From assembly GCF_000499385.1 (NCBI RefSeq), contig NW_013654536.1, positions 41,001-105,000 on the forward strand: DNA of 64,000 nt, read 5' to 3'. The notes beneath the pieces are model-generated. The model worked only from the letters and a program-made list of their open reading frames with translations. It was not told where the DNA came from and searched no databases. Of the stretch, positions 37,419 to 49,040 are shown piece after piece. Each line of letters starts with the position of its first letter. Position 1 is the stretch's first letter. This DNA is from Eimeria necatrix. Taxonomy: Eukaryota; Apicomplexa; Conoidasida; Eucoccidiorida; Eimeriidae. The position numbers and the translations under genes were made by a program.

Positions 37419-40400
37419 CCGTAGCCTCGAAAGGCTGCGCAGCAGCAGCAGAGTTGGCGCAAAGGAGGCAGCAACTGAGAGCCCCCAAGGCTGAAGAAGC
37501 AGCAGCAAGAAAAGAGCCACAAAGAGTAGCAACGCAGGGAAAGAAACACTGCATCCATGCATACACTGCATGCATGCAGCTGCAGCAAACAGGGCCAGAC
37601 AAAGAACTACTGCATGCATGCAGCTGCAGCAAAGAGCCAGAGGAAGAAATACTGCATGCATGCAGCTGCAGCAAATGGCGAAGGAAAGAAACACTGCATG
37701 CATGCAGCTGCAGCAAATGGCCAGGAAAAGAAGTACTGCATGCATGCAGCTGCAGCAAATGGAGAGGGAAAGAAATACTGCATGCATGCAGCTGCAGCAA
37801 ATGGCCAGGAAAAGAAGTACTGCATGCATGCAGCTACAGCAAGTGGCCAAAGAAAGAAGTACTGCATGCATGCAGCAGGGGCGAGGGGCCCCGGGGCCCC
37901 ACCCTTTCGGTCTCCGACGTAGACAATGAGCACGGCCTTGCGGGCCAGCTGGCCTGCCACCATACTTCGCAAATAAGACTTGGTGAGTTGGTCGAATTTT
38001 TTGACAACTTCAGCTCCAAAAAAAGGACTTCTGGCCACCACTAGGGGCTCCTGAGAAGGGGGAGAAACTGCAGGCAGCAGCCGGCCCTCCGTCAGGCTTT
38101 GCAGCTGCGACTTCAGCCTTTCTTCTGTCTCATCGGGGGCCCCCGCTGCTGCTGCGGGGGCCCCCGGGGGCTCGGAGCTTTGCCCGGGGGCCTCCAGGCC
38201 GGGCCCCGGGGCCGCAGCACCAGGGGCCCCCTGGGCCGGGCCCTGGAGCTGGGGCTGGGGGCCCCCCGGGGGAGGCGGGGGGGGGCCCCCCGAGTCCCTG
38301 AGGGGGTCTGGCCGCCGGATTATGACTTCTGTGTTCACACTGTCTATGCGAACCACTGCATAGGCCTCTTTGTCGTTTAAAAAGCTCAACTCGTCAATGA
38401 CTATTTCCAAAAGTCGAAGCGAAGGCACCAAGTGGTACCGGGTGTACAGCCAGTCCGACATTTCCTCCACTGTCTGCGTCGTGATGAAGATCGGCAAACT
38501 GCATGCATGCATGCATGCAGCCCTCGCCCCACACCTCAGCTGTACATACACCCGCGCGGGCGTTTGTACGGACACCCCGTAGGCAGATACAACACAACAA
38601 CTACAACAACTAACAAACCCGCATGCAGACCCACTAGCAGCTAAACAAACTCCGCATGCATGCAACAAGTGCCCCTTTCCTGCTGCTGCGCATGCATGCA
38701 ACGAGTGCCCCTTTGCTGCACAAGCTCCACTGCATGCGCAACAGCCCTATATATTTATGTGTAAGTTGCTTACATGCATATGTGTATGTCTATAAACGCT
38801 CATATATATAGCACATAATAAATGATAAATATAATAATAATAAATATAATAAATATAATAAATGTAGCAAATATAATGCACTAGCCCCCCTCTGCATGCG
38901 CAACAGCCCCTGCATGCAAATAGCCCTCAGCCCCAATTTCAAGTCCTGCACTCATCAAAAGCCTTTCAAGCCACTTCACCGATGCAGCTACAAGGCCCTC
39001 GTTTTGCTACTCAGTAGTGCATTCAACTAAAGGGTATAGACCTGCATATACTCTTATATATCATACATCTTATATATCTTATTATATTTATTATATTTAT
39101 AATATATATTATGTACACATGCGTTTATAAACATACATATACATATATATATATATATATATATATGTATACATGTAAGCACATATATACACGCAACACA
39201 CCCACATACACACACACATATATATATTTTATATACACATTAAGTATATATATATACATATATATATATTTATATATATATATAATGTATATATTTACGC
39301 GTACTTTTCCATTTTTATGCATCCAAAAGCAAATTGAAAATATATGAGCAAACGTAATTGAAAAACGTGCTTGGAAGGGCGGCTTAGAAGGCATAAAATG
39401 GTTGATTTTGTAGAAGAACTCACAAGAAAGCCTTGATGTGTTTGTGGAGGTGAACCCCTCATACATATATACATACATGTATATATTTGTGCGTTTTCCA
39501 TTTTTATACATTAAAAAAAGATAAAAACACATGTAAGTAAACATATTTAAGAAAAAGTCCGACTTAGAAGGTATAAAAAGACTGAATTTGCAGAAGAACT
39601 CACAAGAAAGCCTTGACGCGTTTGTGGAGGCGCACCCTAGATATATATATACATATATGTAGATATTTATGCGTATTTTCCATTTCCACATTTATTTATA
39701 CAAATTGGAGAAAAAAGCAGGACTTAGAAGGCATAAAAGGTGGAATTTGCGGAAGAACTCACAAGAAAGCCTTGACGCGTTTGTGGAGGCGCACCCCAGA
39801 CATACATATACATATATGTAGATATTTATCCGTATTTATGCGCATTTTCCATTTATACATTTATTTATACAAATTGGAGAAAAAAGCGGGACTTAGAAGG
39901 CATAAAAAGTGGAATTTGCGGAAGAACTCACAAGAAAGCCTTGACGCGTTTGTGGAGGCGCACCCCAGACATACATACACATATATGTAGATATTTATGC
40001 GTATTTTGCATTTATACCTTTATTTATACAAACTGGAGAAAAAAGCGGGACTTAGAAGGCATAAAAAGTGGAATTTGCAGAAGAACTCACAAGAAAGCCT
40101 TGACGCGTTTGTGGAGGCGCACCCCAGACATACATATACATATATGTATAGATTTACGCGTATTTATGCGCATTTTCCATTTATACATTTATTTAGACAA
40201 ATTGGAGAAAAAAGCGGGACTTAGAAGGCATAAAAAGTGGAATTTGCGGAAGAACTCACAAGAAAGCCTTGACGCGTTTGTGGAGGCGCACCATGAACTC
40301 CTTGCGGAGCGCCTCGAAGGGGTACTGGGGAAAGGCGTCGGAGAGGTCGACGACGGCGACGCCCTTTTTTTTTAGCTGCGAAATGATGGCTGCGATGCTG

Positions 40401-40828
40401 CGGTCTGCGGCTAAGTCGTCGAGGCGGAGGCTGTTGAAGGCTTGCTGCAGCTCGGCCACTTTTGCTGCTGCCAGCGCGCGAAAGCGCTCCGACAGCAGCT
40501 TGTAGCTGCTGCTCGCTGCTTCTTGTGCTGCTCCCAACACCACCTTCAGCTGCTCCTGGATCGACACCTCCAGCGACAAGTAAGACGCGTTCAGCATCTG
40601 CAGGTCCCGCGCAGTCTGACAAACAACATTTCACACGCACTCAAAGCCTGCTGCTGCAGTGCTGCTGCTGCTGCTGCAACGCTGCAGTGCTGCTGCTGCA
40701 GTGCTGCTCCTGCTGCAATGCTGCAGTGCTGCTGCTGCAGTGCTGCTGCTGTTGCAATGCTGCAGTGCTGCTGCTGCAGTGCTGCTGCTGCTGCAATGCT
40801 GCAGTGCCGGCTCTGCTGCTGGTGCTGC

Positions 40829-40860
<32 letters not shown>

Positions 40861-42061
40861 CAGTGCCGGCGGTGCTGCTGCTGCTGCTGCGGTTGCTGCT
40901 GTTGCTGCTGCTGTTGCTGCTGCCTCTGCTGCGCGGCTCACTGCTTCCTGTTTGTCCCTGAGGCGCGCGAGCTCAGCCGCGAGGACTTGCTGCTGGCTGG
41001 CGATGCGGCTCCAGTCTTGCGACTCTCTCTTCTGAGCCAGCAGTTCTGTAAACTTTTCAATTTCCGCATTTCGCAAATTCTTAAGAGCCTCCGCCCCCCC
41101 AGTGACGGCCGCAGCCATTTCCTCCAGCTTCGCGGAGTAGCTGTCTGTACGTACACCCCAACAGCCAAAAACTCTGCATGCGCAGCTGCTCACTTGTGCA
41201 CACAAAGGCAGTGTACGTACACCCCAGCCACGCAAGACCGGTTCTGCACACATGCAAATTGTACGCATTCAATTGAAGGCATTTGCATGCATGCATGCAT
41301 GCATGCATGCATGCAAATATAAATGCATGCATGCATGCATGCATGCATGCACTATTCGTGCATTTGGACCGGCTCAACTGCGAGGTGGATAGACACAAAA
41401 AGGCGAAAACGCCACTTCAAGAGCTGTAGCAAACGCAGCCAAGAATGAGAAAAGATAAAATAAAATAAAACAAAAGGTCCGAGCCACTAAAACAGCAAAT
41501 AATTCGGAAAATAAATAAAAAAAGAATTCAAATGATCCAAAAAAGAGGAGAGAAAACGAACAAGTGACCTGCAGAGCCCCGTGGGCTAAACTGGCACAGC
41601 AACGCAACTCCCAAGGCAGCTAAACGAAAGAAGCACATGCCCGCCAACCAATTAAAACCAATGAATTAATTTTAATTAATTAAAATTGAATTAATTAATT
41701 AATTAATTAATTAATTAATTAGCTTGAATTAATCCGGGAGAACAATCAACTCGCTGCTTGATCTGCGCAGCCAGGCATCCCAGGAGCGGCTCGAGGGAGT
41801 CAACTGAAGCCTCGACTGGGAAATAAAAGTGAAAATTGGAATTAAAAAAGTGAAAATTGGAATTAAAAAAGTGAAAATTGGAATTAAAAAAGTGAAAATT
41901 GAAATAAAAAGCGAAAATTAGAACAAAAAAGTTGAAATTAGAATTGATTTTGAATTAAAAACAAAAAATAAAGTCCACTGACTGAGTTGCTCCCCGATTA
42001 GCTGCGAGCGGACCTCGCATTCGTGTTTGTAGGCCAGCGCGCCCTGCAGCACGCGCTGCAC

Positions 42062-42094
<33 letters not shown>

Positions 42095-42171
42095 TTCTTC
42101 AACTGCTGCTACCAGCTGCTTCGCCGTGAGTTTCTCGGGGCTGCAGTCTTGGGAGCCTGCGCAGGAGCCGT

Positions 42172-42202
<31 letters not shown>

Positions 42203-42438
42203 TGCTGCTGCTGCTGCTGCTGACGGCCTTTGGGAAGAGCTCACAGGACCCAGCAACTCTGCTGCTGCTGCTGAGGACTCTGCTGCTCCTGCTGCAGCAG
42301 CAAGCCGCGAGGCTGCTCCTGCTGCTCCTGCGGCCTGTGCTGCTCGTGCTGCTGCTGCGCTTCCTTGTGCTGCAGCTGCATCAGCTGCTGCTGCCCCCCC
42401 TGCGGCTTTTGGCCCCCCTGCTCCCCCTGCTGCCAGCT

Positions 42439-42471
<33 letters not shown>

Positions 42472-42630
42472 CACTCTTCGCTAGCAACTCTGCAGCAGCA
42501 CCTTCTATGCTGCTGCGCGCCAGCAAGTCCGTGGGGGGGGCCCCCAGGGGGGCCCCCACATGGGGCCCCCGTCCTGAGGGGCCCTTTGCGGGCTTTTCTG
42601 CTGCGGTCTGGCCCCCCAGCAGCAGCAACT

Positions 42631-42661
<31 letters not shown>

Positions 42662-42694
42662 GGACCGCTGGTGGAGCCACAGCAAAGGGCCCAT
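35849..42694 (-). CDS. Unknown secreted or organellar protein with signal peptide and coiled coil
   Basis: Seven exons on the minus strand fit in phase: 42694-41983, 41144-40942, 40615-40260, 38498-37903, 37220-37061, 36907-36821, 36296-35849 (853 residues). The N-terminus has W-L-H-Q-R-S-P followed by a Leu-rich core and a G-G-Q-T end, a clear signal peptide, then about 180 residues dominated by Ala runs. Exons 2-3 encode a helical, Lys/Glu/Gln-patterned stretch (E-K-F-T-E-L-L-A-Q-K, S-I-Q-E-Q-L) fitting a coiled coil. Exons 4-7 encode well-mixed globular sequence (E-M-S-D-W-L-Y-T-R-Y; G-V-W-Q-I-P-A-A-R; V-E-E-K-V-T-T-F-W-R-S-F) with a Pro/Gly insertion. I recognise no family. Exon 5 ends within a GGTGTACGTACACC element, exon 2 starts at another, and intron 3 contains six copies of its own donor site. 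The first junction has an alternative (41979/41140), also in phase. The C-terminal stop could be replaced by a further exon. Confidence 0.6.
36725..36820. repeat. ATGC/TGCA tract
   Basis: Near-continuous TGCA units in the intron directly after exon 6 of the secreted-protein gene (donor GTACGT at 36820). Confidence 0.85.
37050..37065 (-). repeat. GGTGTACGTACACC element at a 5' splice site
   Basis: The near-palindrome overlaps the end of exon 5 of the secreted-protein gene. The phase-consistent donor is GTACGT inside the element (exon end 37061). Confidence 0.65.
37565..37875. repeat. 42-bp minisatellite, about seven copies
   Basis: The unit starts ACTGCATGCATGCAGCTGCA and is followed by a variable AAATGG..GGAAAAGAAGT half. 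Most copies are exactly 42 bp, so frames stay open on both strands (14-residue peptide repeat C-M-Q-Y-F-F-S-W-P-F-A). It lies in the intron between exons 4 and 5 of the secreted-protein gene. Confidence 0.9.
39110..39290. repeat. TA/CA-rich simple repeat
   Basis: Alternating TA and CATA units within the large intron 3 of the secreted-protein gene. Confidence 0.85.
39382..40300 (-). repeat. Tandem repeat of 159-180 bp duplicating an exon end and its 5' splice site
   Basis: Six units. The unit at the right end contains the true end of exon 3 of the secreted-protein gene (exon end 40260, donor GTGAGT). The same exon tail plus donor recurs with donor positions at 40090, 39931, 39762, 39603 and 39423, spaced 169, 159, 169, 159 and 180 bp. 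Each unit also has a TATATGTAGATATTTATGCG stretch and ACTTAGAAGGCATAAAA. Confidence 0.9.
41141..41160 (-). repeat. GTGTACGTACAG element at a 3' splice site
   Basis: On the minus strand the element ends in ACAG/ACAG immediately before exon 2 of the secreted-protein gene. Either AG fits with a matching donor at 41983 or 41979. Confidence 0.65.
41282..41352. repeat. TGCATGCA tract
   Basis: Two blocks of about eight TGCA units separated by AATATAAA, in the first intron of the secreted-protein gene. Confidence 0.9.
41645..41960. repeat. AATT tract and 21-bp GAAAATTGGAATTAAAAAAGT repeats
   Basis: An (AATT)n block at about 41660-41725, then four to five copies of a 21-bp A-rich unit at about 41826-41935. 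Both lie in the first intron of the secreted-protein gene. Confidence 0.85.
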
Positions 42695-43201
42695 TGCGGG
42701 AAAAACCTCTCTGCTGCTGATATTTGCTGCTGCTGCTTTCACTTAGAATGCTGCAGGCTGGTGAAGCAGCCGAAGCAAATGCATGCATGCAACAAAGCCC
42801 CAAAGTGCTGCTGCAAGCCCCATAGGGCACAGGCCCCTGAGGTGCATGCGAGTGCAGCAGCAGCAGCAGCAGCAGCACGAGGCTCAGCCGCAGCAGCAGC
42901 AGCTGAGGCCCCTAGGTGGCTGCAAAGCGCAGCAGCTGCTGCAGCAGCAAGACAGCCAGCACTAGCAGCAAGTGGTGCCCCCTCTGCAGCGTCTTTGAAG
43001 AGTCAAAGACAGCAGCAGCAGCAGCAACAGCAGCGCAGCAAAGTCGATGAGCGAGGCCTCGCTGAGGAGGCCAACTCGGCTTCTGCTGCTGCTGCTGCTG
43101 CTGCCTCTCTTCAAATGCTGCCCCGAGATCGACAGACCAGGAAGCCTCAAAAGATATTCCGCTGCTGCTGCTTCTGGCGCTGCTGTCACTGGTGTTGCTG
43201 G

Positions 43202-43240
<39 letters not shown>

Positions 43241-44126
43241 TGCCTTGAGTCCCACGCTGCAGCCCTGTAGGGCCTTGGCTTGTCTTCTTTGGATTTCTGA
43301 GTCCCCTGCGTCTCAAAAAGCTGATAAAAATGAGAAGAAGAGAGGACGCTGCAGTTGCTGCTGCAGGTGCTGCTGCAGCAGCTGCTGCCGCAGATCTTCG
43401 GCTGTCGACGGCTGCTGCTGCTGCTGTAGCCTTCGCTGGAGCAGCAGCAGAGCCTGCTGGCTGCTGCATGCAGCAGATCTTTGCAAATATCTTTTAAATA
43501 GTTATTAAGGCAACAGCATTTATCCAAATTTGCCACAAAAGATATTTTTTCAAGTCTGAAATGCATGCAAAGAACTGGAGCCACCCCGGCGACGCAGGGC
43601 TTGCTGCTGCTCCGGAGCGCGTTCACCGAGCCCCCTTTTCTGCGCGAAGTTCTCAGTCTTTGTTTCTCCTTCATCTCTTTAAAATTAAAAAATATATTAA
43701 TTAAAGACACTGCGACAAAATTGCGAAGATAAGAAACAACACAGCAGCAGCAGCAGCAGCAGCTGCTGCTGCTGCGCCAGGCGGGGGCATTTCTTGCAGC
43801 GCCGAAAACCCACACTTTGGTGCCCCTGGATTGTTTGCTGCTGCTGCTGCTGCTGCTTCTGCTGCAGCTTGTCTGCCACAAACGCGCGCAGCCCCGTAGT
43901 TGAGTGCTGCAGCAGCATTTAAGCAGCATGGGGGGCCGTGCTGCAGCACGAGCAGCAGGAGGCAGCAAAAGGGTCTTGAGAAAAAAGAACGAAGTTCCAA
44001 ACTGCTCTCCAAAGGCCAACTGGGCCAGCTGCTGCTGCAGCAGCAGGGGAGCAGCAAGGGCCTCACAGCTGCAGCAGCGCTGGAGGCCCAGGCTAGCTGG
44101 GGCCTGCTGCTCCCCAGTCGGCCCCG

Positions 44127-44177
<51 letters not shown>

Positions 44178-44456
44178 GCTGCAGCTGCTGCTGCAGCGGT
44201 CTGCGGGGGCTCTTTAGCTGGTGCCACTCTGTGGCTTTGGGGGCTGTTGTAGAGGCGCTGCTGCTGCATTGCTGCTGCGCTGCTGCTGCGTTGCTGCTGC
44301 ATTGCTGCTGCGCTGCTGCTGCGTTGCTGCTGCGCTGCTGCTGCGTTGCTGCTGCGCTGCTGCTGCTGTGAGGCCCCCCTGGGGCCCTTTGGGGCCCTCT
44401 GAAGAGGAAGAGGCCGAAGGGCAGCTAGCCAGCAACGCCCTTAGAGGGTCGTTTGC

Positions 44457-44913
44457 TGCACAGCTAGCTGCTTAGCTAGCTGCACAGCTAGCTACTTAGC
44501 TAGCTGCACAGCTAGAGGGTCGTTTGCTTCACAGCTAGCTGCTTAGCTAGCTGCACAGCTAGCTGCTTAGCTAGCTGCTTAGCTAGCTGCTTAGCTAGCT
44601 GCTTAGCTAGCTGCTTAGCTAGCTGCACAGCTAGCTGCTTAGCTAGCTGCACAGCTAGCTGCTTAGCTAGCTGCACAGCTAGCTGCTTAGCTAGCTGCTC
44701 AGCTAGCTGCACAGCTAGCTGCTTAGCTAGCTGCACAGCTAGCTGCTTAGCTAGCAGTACAGCTAGCTGCTCAGCTAGCTGCACAGCTAGCTACTTAGCT
44801 AGCTGCACAGCTAGCTGCTTAGTTAGCAGCACATCTAGCTGCATAGCTACCTGCACAGCTAGCCGCATAGCTAGCTGCATAGCTAGCTGCATGGCTAGCT
44901 GCGTAGCTAGCTG
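44457..44913. repeat. 12-bp minisatellite (GCTAGCTGCTTA / GCTAGCTGCACA)
   Basis: About 37 copies of a 12-mer alternating between TTA and ACA endings. On the minus strand one frame stays open and reads as an 8-residue alternation Q-L-A-K-Q-L-A-V, which is a product of the repeat and not evidence for a gene. Confidence 0.95.
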
Positions 44914-45207
44914 CTGCGGGGCCCAGCAGCAGCAACAAAATGGCTGCTTTGGCGAGGCAGCAAAGCACAGCAGCTAGCCAAGGCCGCTGCTGCAGCACTT
45001 TGGGAAAAGTTTGTAATCTGTTGGTAATAAAGAATAATTTTAATTTGTTGTTTTGAGAATTCCAAAAATGCCATTTGTGCCATTAATTGAAAAATAAAAG
45101 CAATTAAATGCAAGAAGGACATTAAGTCTAGATTTTCTCAATTCAAAAAAGGCCTCAGCTCTTAATTTCTTTATTTCCTGTTTTCTCTTTGAGGCTGCTG
45201 CTGCTGC

Positions 45208-45238
<31 letters not shown>

Positions 45239-45486
45239 GTCCTGGCAGCAGGGGCTTTTTGCTTTTGGCTTACGCACAGCCTGACAAGTTCATAATATCA
45301 CTTTAAGGCTTGGGGCTGCATGCACGCGCTTCTTGCTGCTGCCCCGGCCAGCAGCAGCAGCAGCAGCTGCTGCTGCAGCAGCAGCTGCTGCAGCAGCAGC
45401 AGCAGCGGCAGGTTAGAAAGTGAACAGCCATTGTAGATGATGCCTGCATCAGCCCGTGTTCTAGTGAGCAGCTGGCAGCGGAGCCT

Positions 45487-45519
<33 letters not shown>

Positions 45520-45552
45520 ACCTGGCTGATTAGCCAGCTCGGCGAGGCCCCG

Positions 45553-45775
45553 CTAGCTAGCTAGCTAGCTAGCTCAGGGAGAGCTACACAGCTAGCTAGC
45601 TAGCTAGCTAGCTAACCCGGGGACAGCTACATAACTAGCTAGCTAGCTGGCTAGCTAGCTAGCTAGCTAGCTAGCTAGCTAGCTAGCGGAGGGCCAGATA
45701 GCTACCTAGCTGGCCATCCAAGTCGAATATAGTCACGCAGCTAGCTAGATAACTAGCTAGCTAGCCAGCTGGCTA
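45553..45775. repeat. GCTA (CTAG) tetranucleotide arrays
   Basis: Four blocks of GCTA units separated by short unique pieces ending in GACAGCTACATA or similar. Confidence 0.95.
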
Positions 45776-45829
45776 GCTGGGCCAACACTTCGGAGAAGCA
45801 AATGGGCTCGAAAAGAATAGTAAGGAAGT

Positions 45830-45868
<39 letters not shown>

Positions 45869-46175
45869 CTTCCTGGTAATAGTGGTGGAAACAAAAAGTA
45901 CAAATGGCAGCAGCACTTAAAACAATAAAAAGAAATAAAAAACAATAAAAAGAAATAATTACAAGAGAAATGATAATAGTAATAATAACAATAAGACCAG
46001 TGGCTGTAGTTAATATTAATGGCAAATAAAATAATAATTAAAATAATTAAAATGCAAATTAAAAAGAATAAAAATAAATAATAAAATATTAATGGCAATG
46101 GCAATAGTGGCAGAAGTGGTAGTAGAAGAAATATTAAAAAACCCTAATCGATTAACCTTAACGATGAAACGCCCC

Positions 46176-46237
46176 TAAACCCTAAACCCTAAACCCTAAA
46201 CCCTAAACCCTAAACTCTAAACCCTAAGCCCTGAACC
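46176..46237. repeat. Telomere-like CCCTAAA array
   Basis: About eight CCCTAAA units with two degenerate ones, 250 bp beyond the stop codon of the helicase gene. Confidence 0.95.
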
Positions 46238-46489
46238 GCCCTTTGGCTGCTGCAGCAGTTTATGAAGAGGGAAAGAAGGCGCAGCAGCCTCGCAGTAAGA
46301 CAAGACAGCTGCAACGTAAAGAAAGTAAAGTAAAGTAGCTGCAGCAGCAGCAGCAGCTGCAGCAGCATCATCTGTTGTTTGCTGCAGCTGCTGCTGCAGT
46401 TGTTTGCTGCAGCAGCTGCAGCAGCAGCTGCAGCAGCAGCTGCAGCAGCAGCTGCAGCAGCAGCTGCAGCAGCAGCCACACTCAGCAGT

Positions 46490-46925
46490 TTATTTTTTCT
46501 TTTTGGCTTCTTTTGCTGGCGTTCTTTCTTTGGCCTTTTGCTCAATACTTTTTCTCAAGTTATTTTGCAGGATTTGTCTGGCTAGGGGGTTGCGGCTGCG
46601 CGTTGCTGCTGCTGCTGGCGCTGCTGCTGCAGCAGCAGCAGCAGCACGAAAGGCCCTCTTGGCAGCAGCAGCAGCAGCAGCGCCGCAGCCGTGCACCTCC
46701 GGCATTGCGTGCTGCAGACAAAATCTGCTGCTGCAGTGCGGGCAGCAGCGGCCCAGCCAGTCTGCTGCTTCTTTGCATGCATGCATGCTGCAGCACTTGT
46801 TTGCTGCTTGCTGCTGCAGCAGCAGCAGCTCAAAGTCCTCCTCGCTCTCCTCCTTTCCCGCTGCAGCCTTGCCGCCCTTGCGCGCCCTTCCCCGCCCCTG
46901 CTTCCGCTGCTTCTGCTGCTGCTGC

Positions 46926-46958
<33 letters not shown>

Positions 46959-46967
46959 GGCTCGGAA

Positions 46968-46999
<32 letters not shown>

Positions 47000-47162
47000 A
47001 TCTTCTTCCCCAGAAGTCCCCAGTTCCAGCGAGCTGCTGCTCTCCTCTTGTGTCTCTTCATCTGTCTCCACTTCCGAAGGCTTTTTCTTTTCCTTTGCTG
47101 CTGCCCCTTTGCCTTTGCTGCTGCGCGCGCCCCCCGCTGCTGCTGCTGCTCCCTCCCCCCCC

Positions 47163-47203
<41 letters not shown>

Positions 47204-47844
47204 CGCCCTCACCCAAACCTCCACATGCCTCTCAAGACCCTCCCCTCTAGACTCATGCCCCAGCTGCAGTTCTGCTGCCAGCTGATGCACCAGCAGCCGC
47301 TGATAAGAAGAAAGTGAACAAGGAAATGAATAATGCCATTCACTAGGGGGCCCCCGGGGGCCCCCAGGGCCCCAGGGGCCCCCGGGGCCCCCGGGGCCCC
47401 CGGGGCCCCCGGGGCCCCCGGGGCCCCCGGGGGCCCCAGACCCAGGGGGGCCCCCGGGGCCCCCGGGGCCCCCGGGGGCCCCAAACCCAGGGGGGCCCCC
47501 GGGGCCCCCGGGGGCCCCAGACCCAGGGGGGCCCCCGGGGCCCCCGGGGCCCCCAGCCCCCGGGGGGCCCCCGGGGCTCCCAGACTCTGGGGTGCCCCTG
47601 GGGCCCCCAGACTCCGGGGGGGGGCCAGGGGCCTCAGGCCCCGGGGGCCCCCCGGGGGCCCCCCTGGGCTCTAGGGGGCCCCTGGGGGCCCCCTTAGACT
47701 TCAGGGGGCCCCCTGGGGCCCCCTTAGACTCCAGGGGGCCCCCAAGGGCCCTGCGGCGCAGATCTTCAAGCAGCTGCCGCGTCTCCCTCATGAAGGCATC
47801 TTCAAGGGGAGTGGGGGCCCCTTGGGGGCCCCCCGCACTCTCGC

Positions 47845-47883
<39 letters not shown>

Positions 47884-47996
47884 CAGCAGCAGCAGCAGGG
47901 CGGTTCCCCTGCTGTTTCTTCGGGACGCGAGGCTGTCCGTTAGCTGAGGCCGCTGCAGCGCCTTTGCCGCTGCTGCTGCTGCTGCTGGCTGGCCTT

Positions 47997-48035
<39 letters not shown>

Positions 48036-48278
48036 AGCAGCTGCTGCAGCTGCAGCTGCTGGGGGCTTGTTTGGGGGGGCGGGTTACGGTCTCGGAGTCT
48101 CCAATAATGACTAAGTGGCTGCGGGCTCTGGTAGCAGCAACATTTAGTCTTCTGGAGTCTTCAAGAAATCCAATTAGTTTGCTGCTGTTGCTGCGGACAA
48201 GAGAAATGACAATAACTTCTTTTTCCCGCCCCTGGAACCCGTCCACAGTCTGCACGCAGACCTCCCGCAGCAGCCCCC

Positions 48279-48338
<60 letters not shown>

Positions 48339-48984
48339 GGGCTGCTGCTGCGTCTGCGTCTGCTGCTGCCAGCAGCTGGCGAATCAGCTGCGCCTGCGCA
48401 GCGTAAGGAGTTATAACTCCAATTTCTTTCGGAGGAATTCCAAAAACTTCGACAAGTTCTTGCACGTATTTCCGTGCAAGTGCGGCTTCTGCGCGGTTGC
48501 TGCGCGAGCAGCGCAGCCCCGCTGCTGCTGCTGCTGCTGCTGCTGCTGCAGCAGCAGCAGCAGCAGCGGCGGGGCGCGGGGGGCCCAGCTCGTCCTCCTG
48601 CAGCCAAGAGATGCCCGCCGTGTCTATCCAGACGACGGGCAGCAGCGCAGCAGCAGCAGCAGCAGCAGCAGGAGTTGCTGCAGCAAGGCTGCGGGCGTGG
48701 AGGCCAGCAGCAGCAACAAGGCGGCCGCCGTAGAAGCAGCTGCTGCTCCAGCGCATGATGTGGGGGTGCATGCGGAACTGCAGCAGCAGCTGCTGCGCTG
48801 CAGCAGACCCCAGCAGCAGCTGCTGCCGCTCAAAGAGGGACTTTCCCAAACCCTTAAAAAGGGCTTTGCTGCTCTTCACTGTCGGCGGCAGCTGCAGGTG
48901 ATCTCCAGCCAACACGCAGCGCCGGCCCAGCAGCAAACTTATCCAGCAGCAAGCCTCCACCGCCTGCACCACCCACACACTCCA

Positions 48985-49040
<56 letters not shown>

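Larger units (their letters stand above)
42743..46489. other. Repeat-dense spacer, coding status unresolved
   Basis: Between the start of the secreted-protein gene and the end of the helicase gene (both minus). Long frames on both strands are mostly homopolymer runs from CAG/CTG. A few minus-strand stretches have mixed composition (43525-43680, and 43860-43920 reading S-T-T-G-L-R-A-F-V-A-D-K-L), which may be exons, but I could not join them. Also holds minisatellites and a telomere-like array. Confidence 0.35.

Noticed and set aside
37565..37875. CRISPR-like array (42-bp units with constant and variable halves)
   Set aside because: The variable halves are only slightly diverged copies, the DNA is eukaryotic and nuclear, and there are no cas genes.
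44512..44784. 90-codon Q-L-A-K repeat protein
   Set aside because: Simple translation of a 12-bp satellite with no start context or flanking exon.
46375..47285. Long plus-strand frames (291 and 293 codons) opposite the helicase gene
   Set aside because: They consist of Leu, Ala, Ser, Cys and Gln runs produced by CTG/CAG on the strand opposite a gene with conserved domains.
47333..48107. Collagen-like plus-strand frames
   Set aside because: GGGGCCCC is self-complementary in coding pattern; the R3H and AN1 domains prove the minus strand is coding.
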